A stretch of 64,000 bases of DNA. It comes from Mycobacterium kubicae (GTDB taxonomy: Bacteria; Actinomycetota; Actinomycetes; Mycobacteriales; Mycobacteriaceae). The stretch is taken from positions 992,001-1,056,000 of the forward strand of contig NZ_CP065047.1 of the NCBI RefSeq assembly GCF_015689175.1, given 5' to 3'. Shown here in pieces: positions 41,701-50,062 of the stretch (positions are counted from its first letter, which is position 1; each line of letters begins with the position of its first letter). The notes beneath the pieces were generated by a model, which did not search any database, had not been told where the DNA came from, and saw only the letters and a list, made by a program, of their open reading frames with translations. Both the position numbers and the translations under genes were made by a program.

Positions 41701-42027
41701 CTGCCTGCGCGCGTCGCGTTCGGGCTCGGTGCCGTCGATCAGGTGTGCCACCAGTTGGTTGGCCCCGACGACCGACGGGTCATCGAAAGCCCGTACCGCC
41801 TCGACCATCTGGCAGCGCACCCGCTCGCGCAGCTCTTGGCTGGCGGCTCGCCCGAAGGTGATGAGCAGCATTTCGTCCAGCTTGGCGTGGCCTTCGGCGA
41901 CGTAGCGGGTGACCAGACCGGCCAACGCGAACGTCTTGCCGGTGCCGGCGCTGGCCTCGAGCACCGTGGTGGTGCGCTCGGCGGGCAGCGGGCCCAGCAG
42001 GTCGAATACTTGCTCGGCTGGTGTCAT
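38722..42027 (-). CDS. recB: Exonuclease V beta subunit RecB
   Basis: 1101 aa. N-terminal Walker A in LEASAGTGKTFALAGLV, UvrD-type Walker B MVDEFQDTDPVQWQ, GDPKQAIYAFRGGD, helicase motif VMTVWVSKGLQYPVVYLP (in register with VxxKGLEWP) and the C-terminal nuclease motif YLVVDYKTNW (Asp-x-Lys). It supplies the 3'-5' helicase and the nuclease of RecBCD. ATG 42027 overlaps the recC stop by four bases. Length agrees with the M. tuberculosis protein (about 1094 aa). Confidence 0.95.
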   Translation of the reverse strand: MTPAEQVFDLLGPLPAERTTTVLEASAGTGKTFALAGLVTRYVAEGHAKLDEMLLITFGRAASQELRERVRCQMVEAVRAFDDPSVVGANQLVAHLIDGTEPERDARRQRLRDALAGFDAATIATTHQFCQLVLKSLGVAGDTDSGVTLVEDLDELVTEIVDDLYLAHFGRERDDPVLSYRDAARIARTVVANPSTQLRPLHPEPGSRAAICVGFAEAVVAELETRKRRRGILGYDDLLIRLADALDTEDSPARVRMHQRWPIVMVDEFQDTDPVQWQVIDRAFSGRSTLVLIGDPKQAIYAFRGGDIVTYLRAAQSAGDKRTLATNWRSDSTLVQRLQAVLLGAQLGDPAIVVRHVDAYHQGHRLAGAPHNDPFRLRVVRRATFGRKATQNLAIDDLREHIGADLAADIGGLLTSGATFDGKPLQARDIAIIVEKHKDARACHRALTDAGIHAVYTGDSDVFGSEAADDWLSLLEAFDQPHRPGVVRAAAATMFFGKTAKDLAAGGDALTDRIAETLREWAGYARERGVAAIFEAAQLTGMSDRVLSWQDGERHMTDLAHVTQLLQETAHRERFTLPALRDWLRTQRAERGGATERNRRIDSDAAAVQIMTVWVSKGLQYPVVYLPFAFHRTVQERDLVLFHDRGERCLHIGGKDSPDFAAVERLGAQETASDDSRLTYVAMTRAQAQVVAWWSPAYYEPNGGLSRLLRGRRPGEPVVPDRCEPAKITDDDAWARFQEWQAAGGPVVEESLIADAPPAVIGAAPTDLGTRHFHRSIDTDWRRTSYSGLIRVAETTGVSSEPEITELDDEVGDIPMAGAASVSDVPSPMAELPSGAKFGSLVHAVLETSDPFAADLAAELEAQIQVHSAWWPVDVPAPELAAAMVPMHDTPLGPLATGLTLRQIGLRDRLRELDFEFPLAGGDLRADAPDIRLADVGVLLGSHLRDGDPLRSYADRLTGDTLGGQSLRGYLTGSVDAVLRIDDGQRYLVVDYKTNWLGDRDRPLTAADYSQPRLAEAMLHSDYPLQALLYSVVLHRFLRWRQPNYDPARHLGGVLYLFVRGMCGPQTPVIDGHPAGVFSWAPPPALVTALSDLLDVGRSAA

Positions 42028-45000
42028 GAGCCGGGATTCCCCTCGGCACACAGCAGCGGCAGCCACAGCCGCGAGGCGAAAGCGCCCAGGCGATTGCTCT
42101 CCCCGCCGTACTCCTCACCCGGGCGCAACGGCTGCATCAGGTCGGTCAGTCGCGCGCCCCTGCCCCAGGTGCGCACGTGCGCGGGCGCCTCGTCCTCCGC
42201 GGGATATCGATCGTTGGACTTCCACCGGAACTGAGCCGCTTTCTCTGGGTCATCACCGCAGTGCCGGGCCTCGGCCCACGCGTAGGAAGTCTTGATCGGC
42301 AACGGAATCGGCTCTCGCCGCCCCGCATCGTAGATCGACACCAGATCGCCGAGCAGGTCGACCGCGTTCTCCCGCGGCCGGCCCAGACACCGCTGCCGGG
42401 GGGCGGTGCCCCGTTTCGGCCGGCCGATGCAGGTGGCCCACCACTCCCGCTGCGGGGCATGAGCATGCAACGCCAGCAACGCAATCCACGACCCCAGCAG
42501 GTGCTTGCCGTCGAGTTTGGAGTACGTCACCGAGACCAGGCGATCACCGAACACCCGCGGCACCGTACCGGTGAGCCGCCTGGACCCCAGATCGATGTCG
42601 ACGTCGTACGCGGTGGCGTCGCCGTGGCGGTGCTGTTGCGCCGCGGCGGCCAACAGCGCTGCCTGATCGCGGATTTCGGTGACCTTGCGCCAGCCGAGGT
42701 GCCCGGGCGGTAACGTGCCGCGCCGCCATTCCGCCTGCCGCGCGTCGTCCGGCGCCATCCCACCCAGGATGTCGCCGAGCATCCGATCGCCGACGGTCCA
42801 CTCCTCGAGCGCGTTGATGTCGACCGGCATGGCGTCGTCGACCCCATCGACGTCCCAGGGCAGCGTGTACTCGAGCGCCCGGAAGAAACCCTTCACCGGA
42901 TCTTTGAAGAAGGCGACCAAGTCGGCGAGAACGACGTCGTCGGGCGGCGGTGGCGGCAGCGGGCCGCAGATGAATTTCGGTTGCTCGGCGCGTTGGCCGG
43001 CAGCGGTGCGCGCCGCCTGCAACACGGTCGGATCGAAGCTGAACGGCACCCCGGGTACCAGCCTGCCGCTTTCGACGTTTCGAACGTCGAACGGCTGCAG
43101 GGGATGCTCGACAAGCACGCGGGATCGCACTTGCTGGGAGGTCGTAATGTCCAGCGTGTCAAGGAATTCCGCGAGCGGCACCGCGGGTGGCCGGCGCTGG
43201 CCCGAGTATTCGTTGGCGCCGGTGTAGGTGATGACCAGGGTGTCGGTCGCCGCGCCGATGGCGTCGAGCAGCAACTGCCGGTCCTCGGAACGGATGTCCC
43301 GCTCACCGGTCAATGGTTGGCGGGCCAGGACGTCGTCGCCGTCGACCACGCCGATGCGCGGGAACACGCCGTCATCGAGTCCGACCAGGCACACCACCCG
43401 GTGCGGGACCGAGCGCATCGGCACCATCGTGCAGACGGTCAAAGTGCCGGTGCGGAAATTGGCGCGAGTGGGCCGTCCGGCGAGGTGGCGTTGCAACAAC
43501 GCGCACACGTCGGGTAGACGCAGCACCGTCTCGCGTCGCGGTCCGGCGGTGCGTACCACCTCGGCGAATTCGCGCTGCATCTGATCGCGCTGCCAGGCAT
43601 CGTTGTCGTCGATGCGGGTCAGCAGGGCGATGCCGTCGCCCAGCGCGGTCAACCATTCGTGCAGCGGCCGTGTCCCGGTGAGCCGGTCGACCACGCAGCG
43701 CAACCGGTCGATGTATTCGGCGAGTTGACCGGTCAACTCCACGCGGTTGCTGCCGACGTCGTCGAGCGGCAGCGTGGCGTCGATCCAGGCGTGCGACGTT
43801 TCCGACATCGCGACCCCGGCCAGCACCCGGTCGATGCCGAATCGCCAAGTGTTGTGGACGAAGTCGACGCCGAAGGGTTGACGGTGTTCCTGATCGAACC
43901 CCCACCGGATGTTCGACTGCCGAACCCACGCGGTGATGTTCTCCAGGTCGTCGTCGTCGAAGCCGAACCGGGCGCGCACCGGAGCGGCCTGGGCGAGGTT
44001 GAGCACCTCACTTGCGGTGGCTCTGCTGCCGGCTAGCGCCAGCAGTTGTGAGGCGACGCCGAGCAGCGGATTGGTTTGCAGCAGTGAGCGATCGGCGAGT
44101 CGCACCCGAAGCTGGTGAGCCGGATGTACCCCGTGCACCACATCGCCGAGACCGAAGTCCGCCACAATCAGCGGTGCATACGTTTCGATGTCGGGGCACA
44201 TGACCAGAATGTCGCGCGGCTGCAGAGTCGGGTCGTCGGCGAGCAGGCCCAGCAACACCTCGCGCAGCACGTCGATCTGGCGAGCCGGCCCGTGGCAGCT
44301 GTGCACTTGAACCGACCGGTCATCGGCTGCCAAGGTGCGACCAGCGGGCCGCACCGCGTTGGCGGCCAGGTCGGATTGCAGCCAGCCCAGCAGGGTATCG
44401 GGACGGTCGGCGCTGCCGAGCGCCGCGTCGGTCGCGGGATCGGCTGGCAGACTGCGTTGCAACTCGCGCAGGTCTCGGCCGAGCGTGGCCAGCAGCGGAT
44501 GGTTGACGCTGCGGTGGCTGGTGTCTTCCCGGCGTGGGACCACGCCGTGCAAGCCGGTGAGGGCCTGCCACAACACGGCACTGGGGTGCGGCAGCCACAA
44601 ATGCAAGTCGTGGTGGGTGGCCAGTGCGCCGAGCAACTCGATGTCGGTGACCGACAGCCGGGTGTGGCCGAACAGCGACAGCCGCGCCGGCAGGTCACCC
44701 GGACCCTGCTGCAGCCGAGCCAGCGTCTGCTGATGCCGCAGGTGCGGCGGATCGGCGCCGACGACGGCGACCAGCGCTCGCCACAATGCGGGCTGCCACG
44801 CCAGGTCGGAGTCGAGGCCTGCGTGGTCCGCGGCCAACCAGTCGGCCAGCAGCCGGGGACGCTGCCGGGCGTACGAGGCGAACAGACCGGCCAGCCGCCG
44901 CGCGACCGCGTAGCGACGCCCTCGACGCAACTCGGCCTCGGCGCCGATCTCGAAGTGGCCCAAGTGTTTCGCCAAAGTGTGGCACCACGGCTCGTCCAGA

Positions 45001-45314
45001 GAGTCGTCAATGACCTGCAGCAGCGGCCACGTCATGGCATCCGGTGACCAGGGATCGTCGTCGCTGGTGCCGGTGATCTGCGCGATCAACGAGGCAGGAT
45101 TGCGAAACGACACACCCGCGCAGACACCGTCGCCACCGCCGGACCCGCAGCCCAGCAAATGCGAAAGCCGCTGACTCAGCCAGCGTTCCACGCCGCGGGC
45201 GGCGACCAGCACCAGCTCTTGGGCGAATGGGTCGGGCAACGGGTTGGCCAGCAGGGCGCCGAGCCCGTCGGCAAGGAGATCGGTGCGTTCGGCACGGTGG
45301 AGATGAAGCGCCAT
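42024..45314 (-). CDS. recC: Exonuclease V gamma subunit RecC
   Basis: 1096 aa, starting MALHLHRAERTDLLADGLGALL. Recognisable landmarks: RGVERWLSQRLSHLLG, CHGPARQIDVLREVLLGLLADDPTLQPRDILVMCPDIE and LDDGVFPR. An inactivated helicase/nuclease subunit that recognises Chi in enterobacteria; the mycobacterial equivalent is unknown. First gene of the operon, with 74 bases to the divergent nitroreductase gene at 45389, where both promoters must lie. Confidence 0.95.
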   Translation of the reverse strand: MALHLHRAERTDLLADGLGALLANPLPDPFAQELVLVAARGVERWLSQRLSHLLGCGSGGGDGVCAGVSFRNPASLIAQITGTSDDDPWSPDAMTWPLLQVIDDSLDEPWCHTLAKHLGHFEIGAEAELRRGRRYAVARRLAGLFASYARQRPRLLADWLAADHAGLDSDLAWQPALWRALVAVVGADPPHLRHQQTLARLQQGPGDLPARLSLFGHTRLSVTDIELLGALATHHDLHLWLPHPSAVLWQALTGLHGVVPRREDTSHRSVNHPLLATLGRDLRELQRSLPADPATDAALGSADRPDTLLGWLQSDLAANAVRPAGRTLAADDRSVQVHSCHGPARQIDVLREVLLGLLADDPTLQPRDILVMCPDIETYAPLIVADFGLGDVVHGVHPAHQLRVRLADRSLLQTNPLLGVASQLLALAGSRATASEVLNLAQAAPVRARFGFDDDDLENITAWVRQSNIRWGFDQEHRQPFGVDFVHNTWRFGIDRVLAGVAMSETSHAWIDATLPLDDVGSNRVELTGQLAEYIDRLRCVVDRLTGTRPLHEWLTALGDGIALLTRIDDNDAWQRDQMQREFAEVVRTAGPRRETVLRLPDVCALLQRHLAGRPTRANFRTGTLTVCTMVPMRSVPHRVVCLVGLDDGVFPRIGVVDGDDVLARQPLTGERDIRSEDRQLLLDAIGAATDTLVITYTGANEYSGQRRPPAVPLAEFLDTLDITTSQQVRSRVLVEHPLQPFDVRNVESGRLVPGVPFSFDPTVLQAARTAAGQRAEQPKFICGPLPPPPPDDVVLADLVAFFKDPVKGFFRALEYTLPWDVDGVDDAMPVDINALEEWTVGDRMLGDILGGMAPDDARQAEWRRGTLPPGHLGWRKVTEIRDQAALLAAAAQQHRHGDATAYDVDIDLGSRRLTGTVPRVFGDRLVSVTYSKLDGKHLLGSWIALLALHAHAPQREWWATCIGRPKRGTAPRQRCLGRPRENAVDLLGDLVSIYDAGRREPIPLPIKTSYAWAEARHCGDDPEKAAQFRWKSNDRYPAEDEAPAHVRTWGRGARLTDLMQPLRPGEEYGGESNRLGAFASRLWLPLLCAEGNPGS

Positions 45315-45388
45315 CGGGCGCCACCATAGACCGCCTCACCGACGGCGGTGGCAGCATGGGAAAAGTTGACGCGACGAGGGAGGGTGCT

Positions 45389-45904
45389 ATGGAAACCTGG
45401 GATGCCATCCGGGCGCGGCGTAACGTCCGCCAGTACACGACGCAGCCGGTCTCCGAGGACGATCTGAACCGGATCGCCGAAGCGGGATGGCGTGCGCCGT
45501 CGGCGAAGAACAGACAGCCCTGGGACTTCGTCATCGTCACCGATTCCGCCCAGCTGCAGGAACTTTCGACGGTGTGGATGGGGGCCGGCCACATCGCGGC
45601 GGCGGCGGCCGCAATAGCGTTCGTCGTGCCGGTGCCTTCGGATGAGCGCCGCAAGATCACCGACCAGTACGACGTCGGCCAGGCGACCATGGCGATGATG
45701 CTGGCCGCGACCGACTTGGGAATCGGGACGGGCCATTCTTCCGTGGGAGACCAGGACAAGGCGCGGGCCATCTTGGGTGTTCCCGACGATTACTTGGTCG
45801 CCTATCTGCTCGGCATCGGCTATCCGGCCGACCGCCCGCTGACTCCGATCCGCAAACCGAATCGGCGGCCGTTTTCCGAGGTCGTGCATCACGGCCGCTG
45901 GTGA
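45389..45904 (+). CDS. Nitroreductase-family oxidoreductase (171 aa)
   Basis: FMN-dependent nitroreductase fold: METWDAIRARRNVRQYTTQPV, GWRAPSAKNRQPWDFVIV and GIGTGHSS are flavin contacts; the C-terminus PIRKPNRRPFSEVVHHGRW is typical. Family members reduce nitro compounds, quinones or flavins. ATG 45389 has GGGAGG at 6-base spacing; upstream in-frame codons overlap recC. The stop overlaps the next gene's start (GTGA), so the two form an operon. Confidence 0.88.
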   Translation: METWDAIRARRNVRQYTTQPVSEDDLNRIAEAGWRAPSAKNRQPWDFVIVTDSAQLQELSTVWMGAGHIAAAAAAIAFVVPVPSDERRKITDQYDVGQATMAMMLAATDLGIGTGHSSVGDQDKARAILGVPDDYLVAYLLGIGYPADRPLTPIRKPNRRPFSEVVHHGRW

Positions 45905-46662
45905 GCACAGTGGGCCATCAACATCGGGGTGAGTACGGGTACGACGGTTCCTTTCACCGGTTTTCGGCGGGCACTCAGTTGGCCGGCGTGGGTGTCGCGT
46001 TCGGTGGGCTGTCGGCACTAGCGGCCGGCAACTTCCGGCGCGGTAACCCACGGGCAGGCACCGCGGCTGGCTTGTCGGCGGCGGCGACGGCGGCCTTCGC
46101 CGCCTCCTACATCTACGCGACGCGATCAGGCAAGTTCGTGGTGTGGGATCGGGTGCTCGATGACCTGCGACTGCAGGGTGACGAGACGGTGCTCGACCTG
46201 GGCTGCGGCCGCGGGGCGGTGCTGATGGCCGCGGCCAAGCGGGTGCCGCGCGGGCGTGTCATCGGCGTCGATCTGTGGCGCGCCGACCAGACCGACAACG
46301 CCCGCGAGGCAACGCTTGCCAACGCGAAACTGGAGAACGTCGCCGACCGGGTCGAATTGCACACCGCCGACATGACCGCACTGCCGTTGCCGGACAACAG
46401 CGTTGATGTGATCGTCAGCAGCCTTGCCATTCACAACATCCCCGACCGGGCCGGCCGGCGACGGGCGCTGGATGAGGCGATTCGCGTGCTGCGCCCCGGT
46501 GGTCGGCTCGCCATCGCGGACTTGTGGGAGACGCGCCAGCACGCCGATCGCCTGCACGAACTGGGCTGGCACGACGTGCGGCGCCGCAACTTGGGCTGGC
46601 GCATGTGGTACGGCGGCCCGTGGACTTCGACGCGCCTGGTCACCGCCACAAAACCCGGATAG
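45901..46662 (+). CDS. Membrane-anchored class I SAM-dependent methyltransferase (253 aa)
   Basis: Two hydrophobic segments in the first 70 residues (about 24-45 and 57-76) precede a methyltransferase domain with motif I VLDLGCGRGAVL, VIGVDLW and the post-I to motif IV region NSVDVIVSSLAIHNI. It may act on a lipid substrate at the membrane; specific target unknown. GTG 45901 overlaps the nitroreductase stop codon. Confidence 0.85.
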   Translation: MSTVGHQHRGEYGYDGSFHRFSAGTQLAGVGVAFGGLSALAAGNFRRGNPRAGTAAGLSAAATAAFAASYIYATRSGKFVVWDRVLDDLRLQGDETVLDLGCGRGAVLMAAAKRVPRGRVIGVDLWRADQTDNAREATLANAKLENVADRVELHTADMTALPLPDNSVDVIVSSLAIHNIPDRAGRRRALDEAIRVLRPGGRLAIADLWETRQHADRLHELGWHDVRRRNLGWRMWYGGPWTSTRLVTATKPG

Positions 46663-46749
46663 TCGCCGGAAACTCGGCGGCAATCCGCACCATTTCGAGT
46701 CGCGGACCGGCTGCGACGTGCAACACTGCTGCTGCGGAGGAGGCGATGG

Positions 46750-46779
46750 CGGGCGCGGTTGTCTAGGCAATCGCGCCCG
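46750..46779. terminator. Strong bidirectional hairpin between convergent genes
   Basis: CGGGCGCG (46750-46757) pairs with CGCGCCCG (46772-46779), extended inward by a G-T and TTG/CAA to a 12-pair stem with a six-base loop (TCTAGG). It lies between the methyltransferase (ends 46662) and echA3 (ends 46800) and is followed by a short T-rich patch. Best intrinsic-terminator candidate of the window. Confidence 0.7.
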
Positions 46780-46799
46780 TCAAGTTTCGGCAGCGGTGC

Positions 46800-47495
46800 T
46801 CAGCGGCCGAACTCCGCCTCGATGCCGTCGATGCCGGCGCGGATGGCTTTCAGCGCTTCCTCGCGGGCGCGCAGCTTGGTGGCGGCATGGGCTTTCTGGT
46901 TGAGACCGGCGAATTCCCGGGCGGCTTCCTCGGCGCGGCTGACCACGACCTCGGGCAGTGCGATCTCGTCGATGAAGCCGGCCGCCAGCGCGGTCTCGCC
47001 GAAGAAGGTCTTGGCCAGCCCCGCGGCCTGCTGATAGGCGGACCGGGTCAGCCGCAGCTTCATGATTTCCAGCGCCGCGTACGGGATGGTCATGCCGATC
47101 GCGACCTCGTTGGCCTGAATGTTGTAGGCATGCGCGGCAATTCGGTGATCACCCGCGGACAACAGAAACGCTCCCATGGCGATCGCGTGGCCGGTGCAGG
47201 CCATCACAACCGGTTTTGGGTAGGACAGCAGCCGATGCGCCAGCTCGAAGCCGCCGCGCAGCATGTCGATGGCGGGTTGCACCTCTCCGGAGGTCAGGAT
47301 CTTCAGATCGAAGCCGCCGCTGAACACCCGCTCGTTGCCGGTCAGCACCAGGGCTTTGACGTTGTCCCGGTCGGCGTTGTCGATCGCTTCGTTGATCGCC
47401 TGCTGCATGGTCGGGCCCAGGGCATTGACTTTGCCGTCGTCCATCCTGATGACTGCGATGGAGTCGTCGTGGGTGTAGGTGACCGGGCCGCTCAT
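46800..47495 (-). CDS. echA3: Enoyl-CoA hydratase/isomerase-family protein EchA3
   Basis: 231 aa crotonase-fold protein, nearly the same as my recollection of Rv0632c EchA3 (SGGFDLKILTSGEVQPAIDM, ANEVAIGMTIPYAALEIMKL). The oxyanion-hole segment FSGGFD is present. Of the two canonical hydratase glutamates, the second-site Glu is kept (ANEV) but the first (in GGGxE) is replaced in AIAMGAFLL, so classical hydration is doubtful. ATG 47495 gives the M. tuberculosis N-terminus. Confidence 0.92.
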   Translation of the reverse strand: MSGPVTYTHDDSIAVIRMDDGKVNALGPTMQQAINEAIDNADRDNVKALVLTGNERVFSGGFDLKILTSGEVQPAIDMLRGGFELAHRLLSYPKPVVMACTGHAIAMGAFLLSAGDHRIAAHAYNIQANEVAIGMTIPYAALEIMKLRLTRSAYQQAAGLAKTFFGETALAAGFIDEIALPEVVVSRAEEAAREFAGLNQKAHAATKLRAREEALKAIRAGIDGIEAEFGR

Positions 47496-47528
47496 GTGCA
47501 CTCCATTCGATTGGACAGCCCGATTGAA

Positions 47529-48362
47529 TCAAACGCGTTGACTGCGATGCCTACCGAGTTCGTTTTCGCTGTTGCCCCAGCGCAGCCGGACGTCGGTGGG
47601 TTCGTCGAGCTGCCGGGTCCGCCATCTGTCCTGAGTTTCCTGCACGGCTCGTTCCATTCGCTCGATCTCGCTGCGGAAGACGTCGGGGCGCGTCTCCTTG
47701 CTTGCGTAATGGAAGTAGGTGAGCACATAGCGCAGCAGCTCGAGCTTCTGCTTCTCCCGCTTCGCCAGGTCGTGGGTCGTCATCAACTCGATGCGCTGCA
47801 CGGGCGGCAAGGTGTCCCAGTCCAGCACCACAGCCGTCTCCAGCGGTTGGCGGCGACGTCGCCAGAACCGCCATCCGCGGGGTTTGTCCGGGCGGTCGTA
47901 GTAGGTGACCGTTCCCTCGAAGCGGGACTCGATGCCCAGTCCTATCTCCGCGCGGTCCAGCGCCGAATCCCACACCACCCGCCACTCCTGGCCGGGCGCC
48001 AGCGTCGCCAACTCACGCGGCAGCTGTAGCGGCACGACGTTGGCGTAACCGTCGGAGGCGTTCTCGTATTCGGCAACGGTCGGCGGATTGTCGAACGAGA
48101 ACGAAATGTTGTAGGCGGCGGTCTTCCCGAAGTTGCGGACTACCACTTCGATCACGTGCCAGTCCGCGGCATGCGGTTCCATCAGCATGGCGACGTGCGG
48201 GCGGGTCTGCTCGGCGGCCTCTGCGCGGTTGCGCTGCAATTGGCGGTGGGTGAAAACCAGGGCGACGATGCCGAGTGCGAGCGCCCCCCAGGCCGCCCAC
48301 GCCAGCCAGGTTCCCGGGTCAGCGTTGGTGATCCCATGCCAGGTGTTCTGCAACCACCCCAT
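47529..48362 (-). CDS. Membrane-anchored protein of unknown function (Rv0633c-like, 277 aa)
   Basis: One N-terminal membrane helix (about residues 15-38, TWLAWAAWGALALGIVALVF), then a soluble domain beginning RPHVAMLMEPHAADWHVIEVVVRNFGKTAAYNI, which looks like an immunoglobulin-like fold, and a charged helical C-terminus. ATG 48362 has GGAGG nine bases upstream; an in-frame GTG is at 48371. Sits where Rv0633c is found, upstream of echA3. Function unknown. Confidence 0.82.
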   Translation of the reverse strand: MGWLQNTWHGITNADPGTWLAWAAWGALALGIVALVFTHRQLQRNRAEAAEQTRPHVAMLMEPHAADWHVIEVVVRNFGKTAAYNISFSFDNPPTVAEYENASDGYANVVPLQLPRELATLAPGQEWRVVWDSALDRAEIGLGIESRFEGTVTYYDRPDKPRGWRFWRRRRQPLETAVVLDWDTLPPVQRIELMTTHDLAKREKQKLELLRYVLTYFHYASKETRPDVFRSEIERMERAVQETQDRWRTRQLDEPTDVRLRWGNSENELGRHRSQRV

Positions 48363-48453
48363 GGACCCCACCCTCCGCTTGGTCGGCTACTTCGGACCGA
48401 AACTTAGCCGCCCTGATCGTAGAGCCGTTTCCTGGAAAATCTCGACAGATCTT

Positions 48454-49170
48454 CTATCCGCCCATCAACATCCGCCACTGGTTGAGGTCCGCGGCGCGAT
48501 ATACGTAGTTGGAACGCTTGACCTCCGACAGGGCGGCGCTGGGGTCGGCCGAATACCAGTGCCCGGGAAATACCGTCGGATCACCGGGTAGTTGCGCCAG
48601 TTGCTGCAAGCTGCGATACATCTCGTCGGAGTCGCCGCCCGGGAAGTCCGTGCGTCCACAACCTTCCAGGAACAGCGTGTCCCCGGCGACCAGCCGGCCA
48701 TCCAGTAGGAAGCACTGACTGCCCGGGGTGTGCCCGGGGGTGTGCAGCAGTTCGATGTCGATGTCGCCGATGCTGACCTTGTCGCCGTGCTCGTGAGTGG
48801 TCAGGTCGCTCAGCGCAATCCCGGTGATCCTGGAAACCCATTGCGCCTCATGGCTGTTGACGTGCACCGGCACGGTCACCCGCTCCAGCAGCTCGGCCAG
48901 GCCCTTGAGTTCGAATCCCATCATGGAGCCGCCGACATGATCGGGGTGATGGTGGGTGACCAGCACTCCGGCCAGGCGCATGCCGTCCGCTTCGAGCGTG
49001 TCGACCAGGTCGCCGGCGGCGTAGGCGGGGTCGACCACGACACAGTCGCGGGTTTGGCGATCCCCGATCAGGTAGGCGAAATTGCGCATTTGCGCCGCGA
49101 TCATGTCACCGGCGGCGAAATCGCGACCAGAGAGCAGTTGGCGGAAGTACAGCCGGTCCGAATCTGACAC
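48454..49170 (-). CDS. Metallo-beta-lactamase-fold hydrolase (glyoxalase II-like, Rv0634c)
   Basis: 238 aa. Zinc motif THHHPDHVGG (HxHxDH), further His in NSHEAQW/TTHEHG, LHTPGHTPGSQCF and PGHWYS. Family enzymes hydrolyse S-lactoyl-thiols; in mycobacteria the natural thiol is mycothiol rather than glutathione, so the physiological substrate is open. Start is the GTG at 49170 (SDSDRLYFRQLLSG). Confidence 0.9.
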   Translation of the reverse strand: MSDSDRLYFRQLLSGRDFAAGDMIAAQMRNFAYLIGDRQTRDCVVVDPAYAAGDLVDTLEADGMRLAGVLVTHHHPDHVGGSMMGFELKGLAELLERVTVPVHVNSHEAQWVSRITGIALSDLTTHEHGDKVSIGDIDIELLHTPGHTPGSQCFLLDGRLVAGDTLFLEGCGRTDFPGGDSDEMYRSLQQLAQLPGDPTVFPGHWYSADPSAALSEVKRSNYVYRAADLNQWRMLMGG

Positions 49171-49280
49171 CCGACCAGCCTATGACTCGGCCCCTCGGCG
49201 TTTGCTCAGGCCCGGCGGTGTGTGGACCCAGGTGCGCAGTACCAGCGATTTGGCCACAGCGCACTGGGTATTGTTGGCAC

Positions 49281-49496
49281 ATGAGGAAGAGGGTCGAATT
49301 CGAGGTTGAGACCGACCTGGTCGATGAGGTCATACGTCGATTCCATTTGGCTGACACGCGTGAGGCTGTCCATCTTGCTCTGAAGGCTCTGATCGACCAG
49401 ACCGAGGACCCAGAGCATCCATCGGACGAAGACGAATACGACGAGTTCAGCGACCTCAACGCCTGGGTGCCACGCCGGGACGAGGACGCCAAATGA
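49281..49496 (+). CDS. VapB-like (DUF2191) antitoxin without a visible toxin (71 aa)
   Basis: Ribbon-helix-helix start RVEFEVETDLVDEVIRRFHLADTREAVHLALKAL, then an acidic tail. VapB-like proteins normally pair with a PIN toxin directly downstream, but the next 130 bases carry no frame for one before the tRNAs. TATTGT at 49269-49274 lies six bases before the ATG, which suits a leaderless transcript. Corresponds in position to Rv0634A of M. tuberculosis. Confidence 0.8.
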   Translation: MRKRVEFEVETDLVDEVIRRFHLADTREAVHLALKALIDQTEDPEHPSDEDEYDEFSDLNAWVPRRDEDAK

Positions 49497-49547
49497 TGGT
49501 GCACTAGCTGGTCCGACAACCATTCGCTGTCGACGCACGCACGTGGT

Positions 49548-49577
49548 TTGGTGGCGTCGCGCGCCAGGCTGTACCCT
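49548..49577 (+). promoter_or_regulatory. Candidate promoter of the tRNA-Thr/tRNA-Met block
   Basis: TTGGTG (49548-49553), 18-base spacer, TACCCT (49572-49577), 50 bases upstream of mature tRNA-Thr. The -10 matches that of the tRNA-Tyr candidate. It could also drive rpmG and hadABC. Confidence 0.45.
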
Positions 49578-49627
49578 CTTTTAGGCCCTTGCAGCGCACC
49601 CGCACGACTGGTCGCTACGGGTGAACG

Positions 49628-49700
49628 GCCCCCTTAGCTCAGTCGGTAGAGCGTTTCCATGGTAAGGAAAAGGTCAACGGTTCGATTCCGTTAGGGGGCT
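49628..49700 (+). tRNA. tRNA-Thr (anticodon GGT)
   Basis: GCCCCCT (49628-49634) pairs with AGGGGGC (49693-49699); D arm AGCTCAGTCGGTAGAGC; anticodon loop ATGGTAA within TTTCC/GGAAA; T loop GGTTCGATTCC. CCA is not encoded. Confidence 0.95.
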
Positions 49701-49729
49701 CGGCGGACGCCGAGCAGGCGCGCAGCAGA

Positions 49730-49803
<74 letters not shown>

Positions 49804-49844
49804 CAACACAACAACGCGAGACAGACAGTTGAGAGAGAACGGAC

Positions 49845-50012
49845 ATGGCTTCCAGTACCGACGTGCGGCCGAAGATCACTTTGGCATGCGAAGTGTGCAA
49901 GCACCGCAACTACATCACCAAAAAGAATCGCCGCAACGACCCGGACCGCCTGGAGCTCAAGAAGTTCTGCCCGAACTGCGGCAAGCATCAGGCACACCGA
50001 GAAACGCGGTAA
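49845..50012 (+). CDS. rpmG: 50S ribosomal protein L33
   Basis: 55 aa, beginning [19 protein letters not shown]. Two CxxC pairs (CEVC and CPNC) show the zinc-binding C+ form of L33, the version kept when zinc is plentiful. The protein ends ARRETR-like (KHQAHRETR). It lies between tRNA-Met and hadA, matching M. tuberculosis rpmG2. Confidence 0.95.
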
Positions 50013-50062
50013 CTGCCGCCCCTGGCGGAGTTACTGAGATTGACTAGGTAGGTTTTGGAGCC

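Noticed and set aside
49497..49627. A VapC-type toxin after the VapB-like gene
   Set aside because: No open frame of adequate length on either strand before tRNA-Thr; the minus frame over the antitoxin is its antisense shadow.
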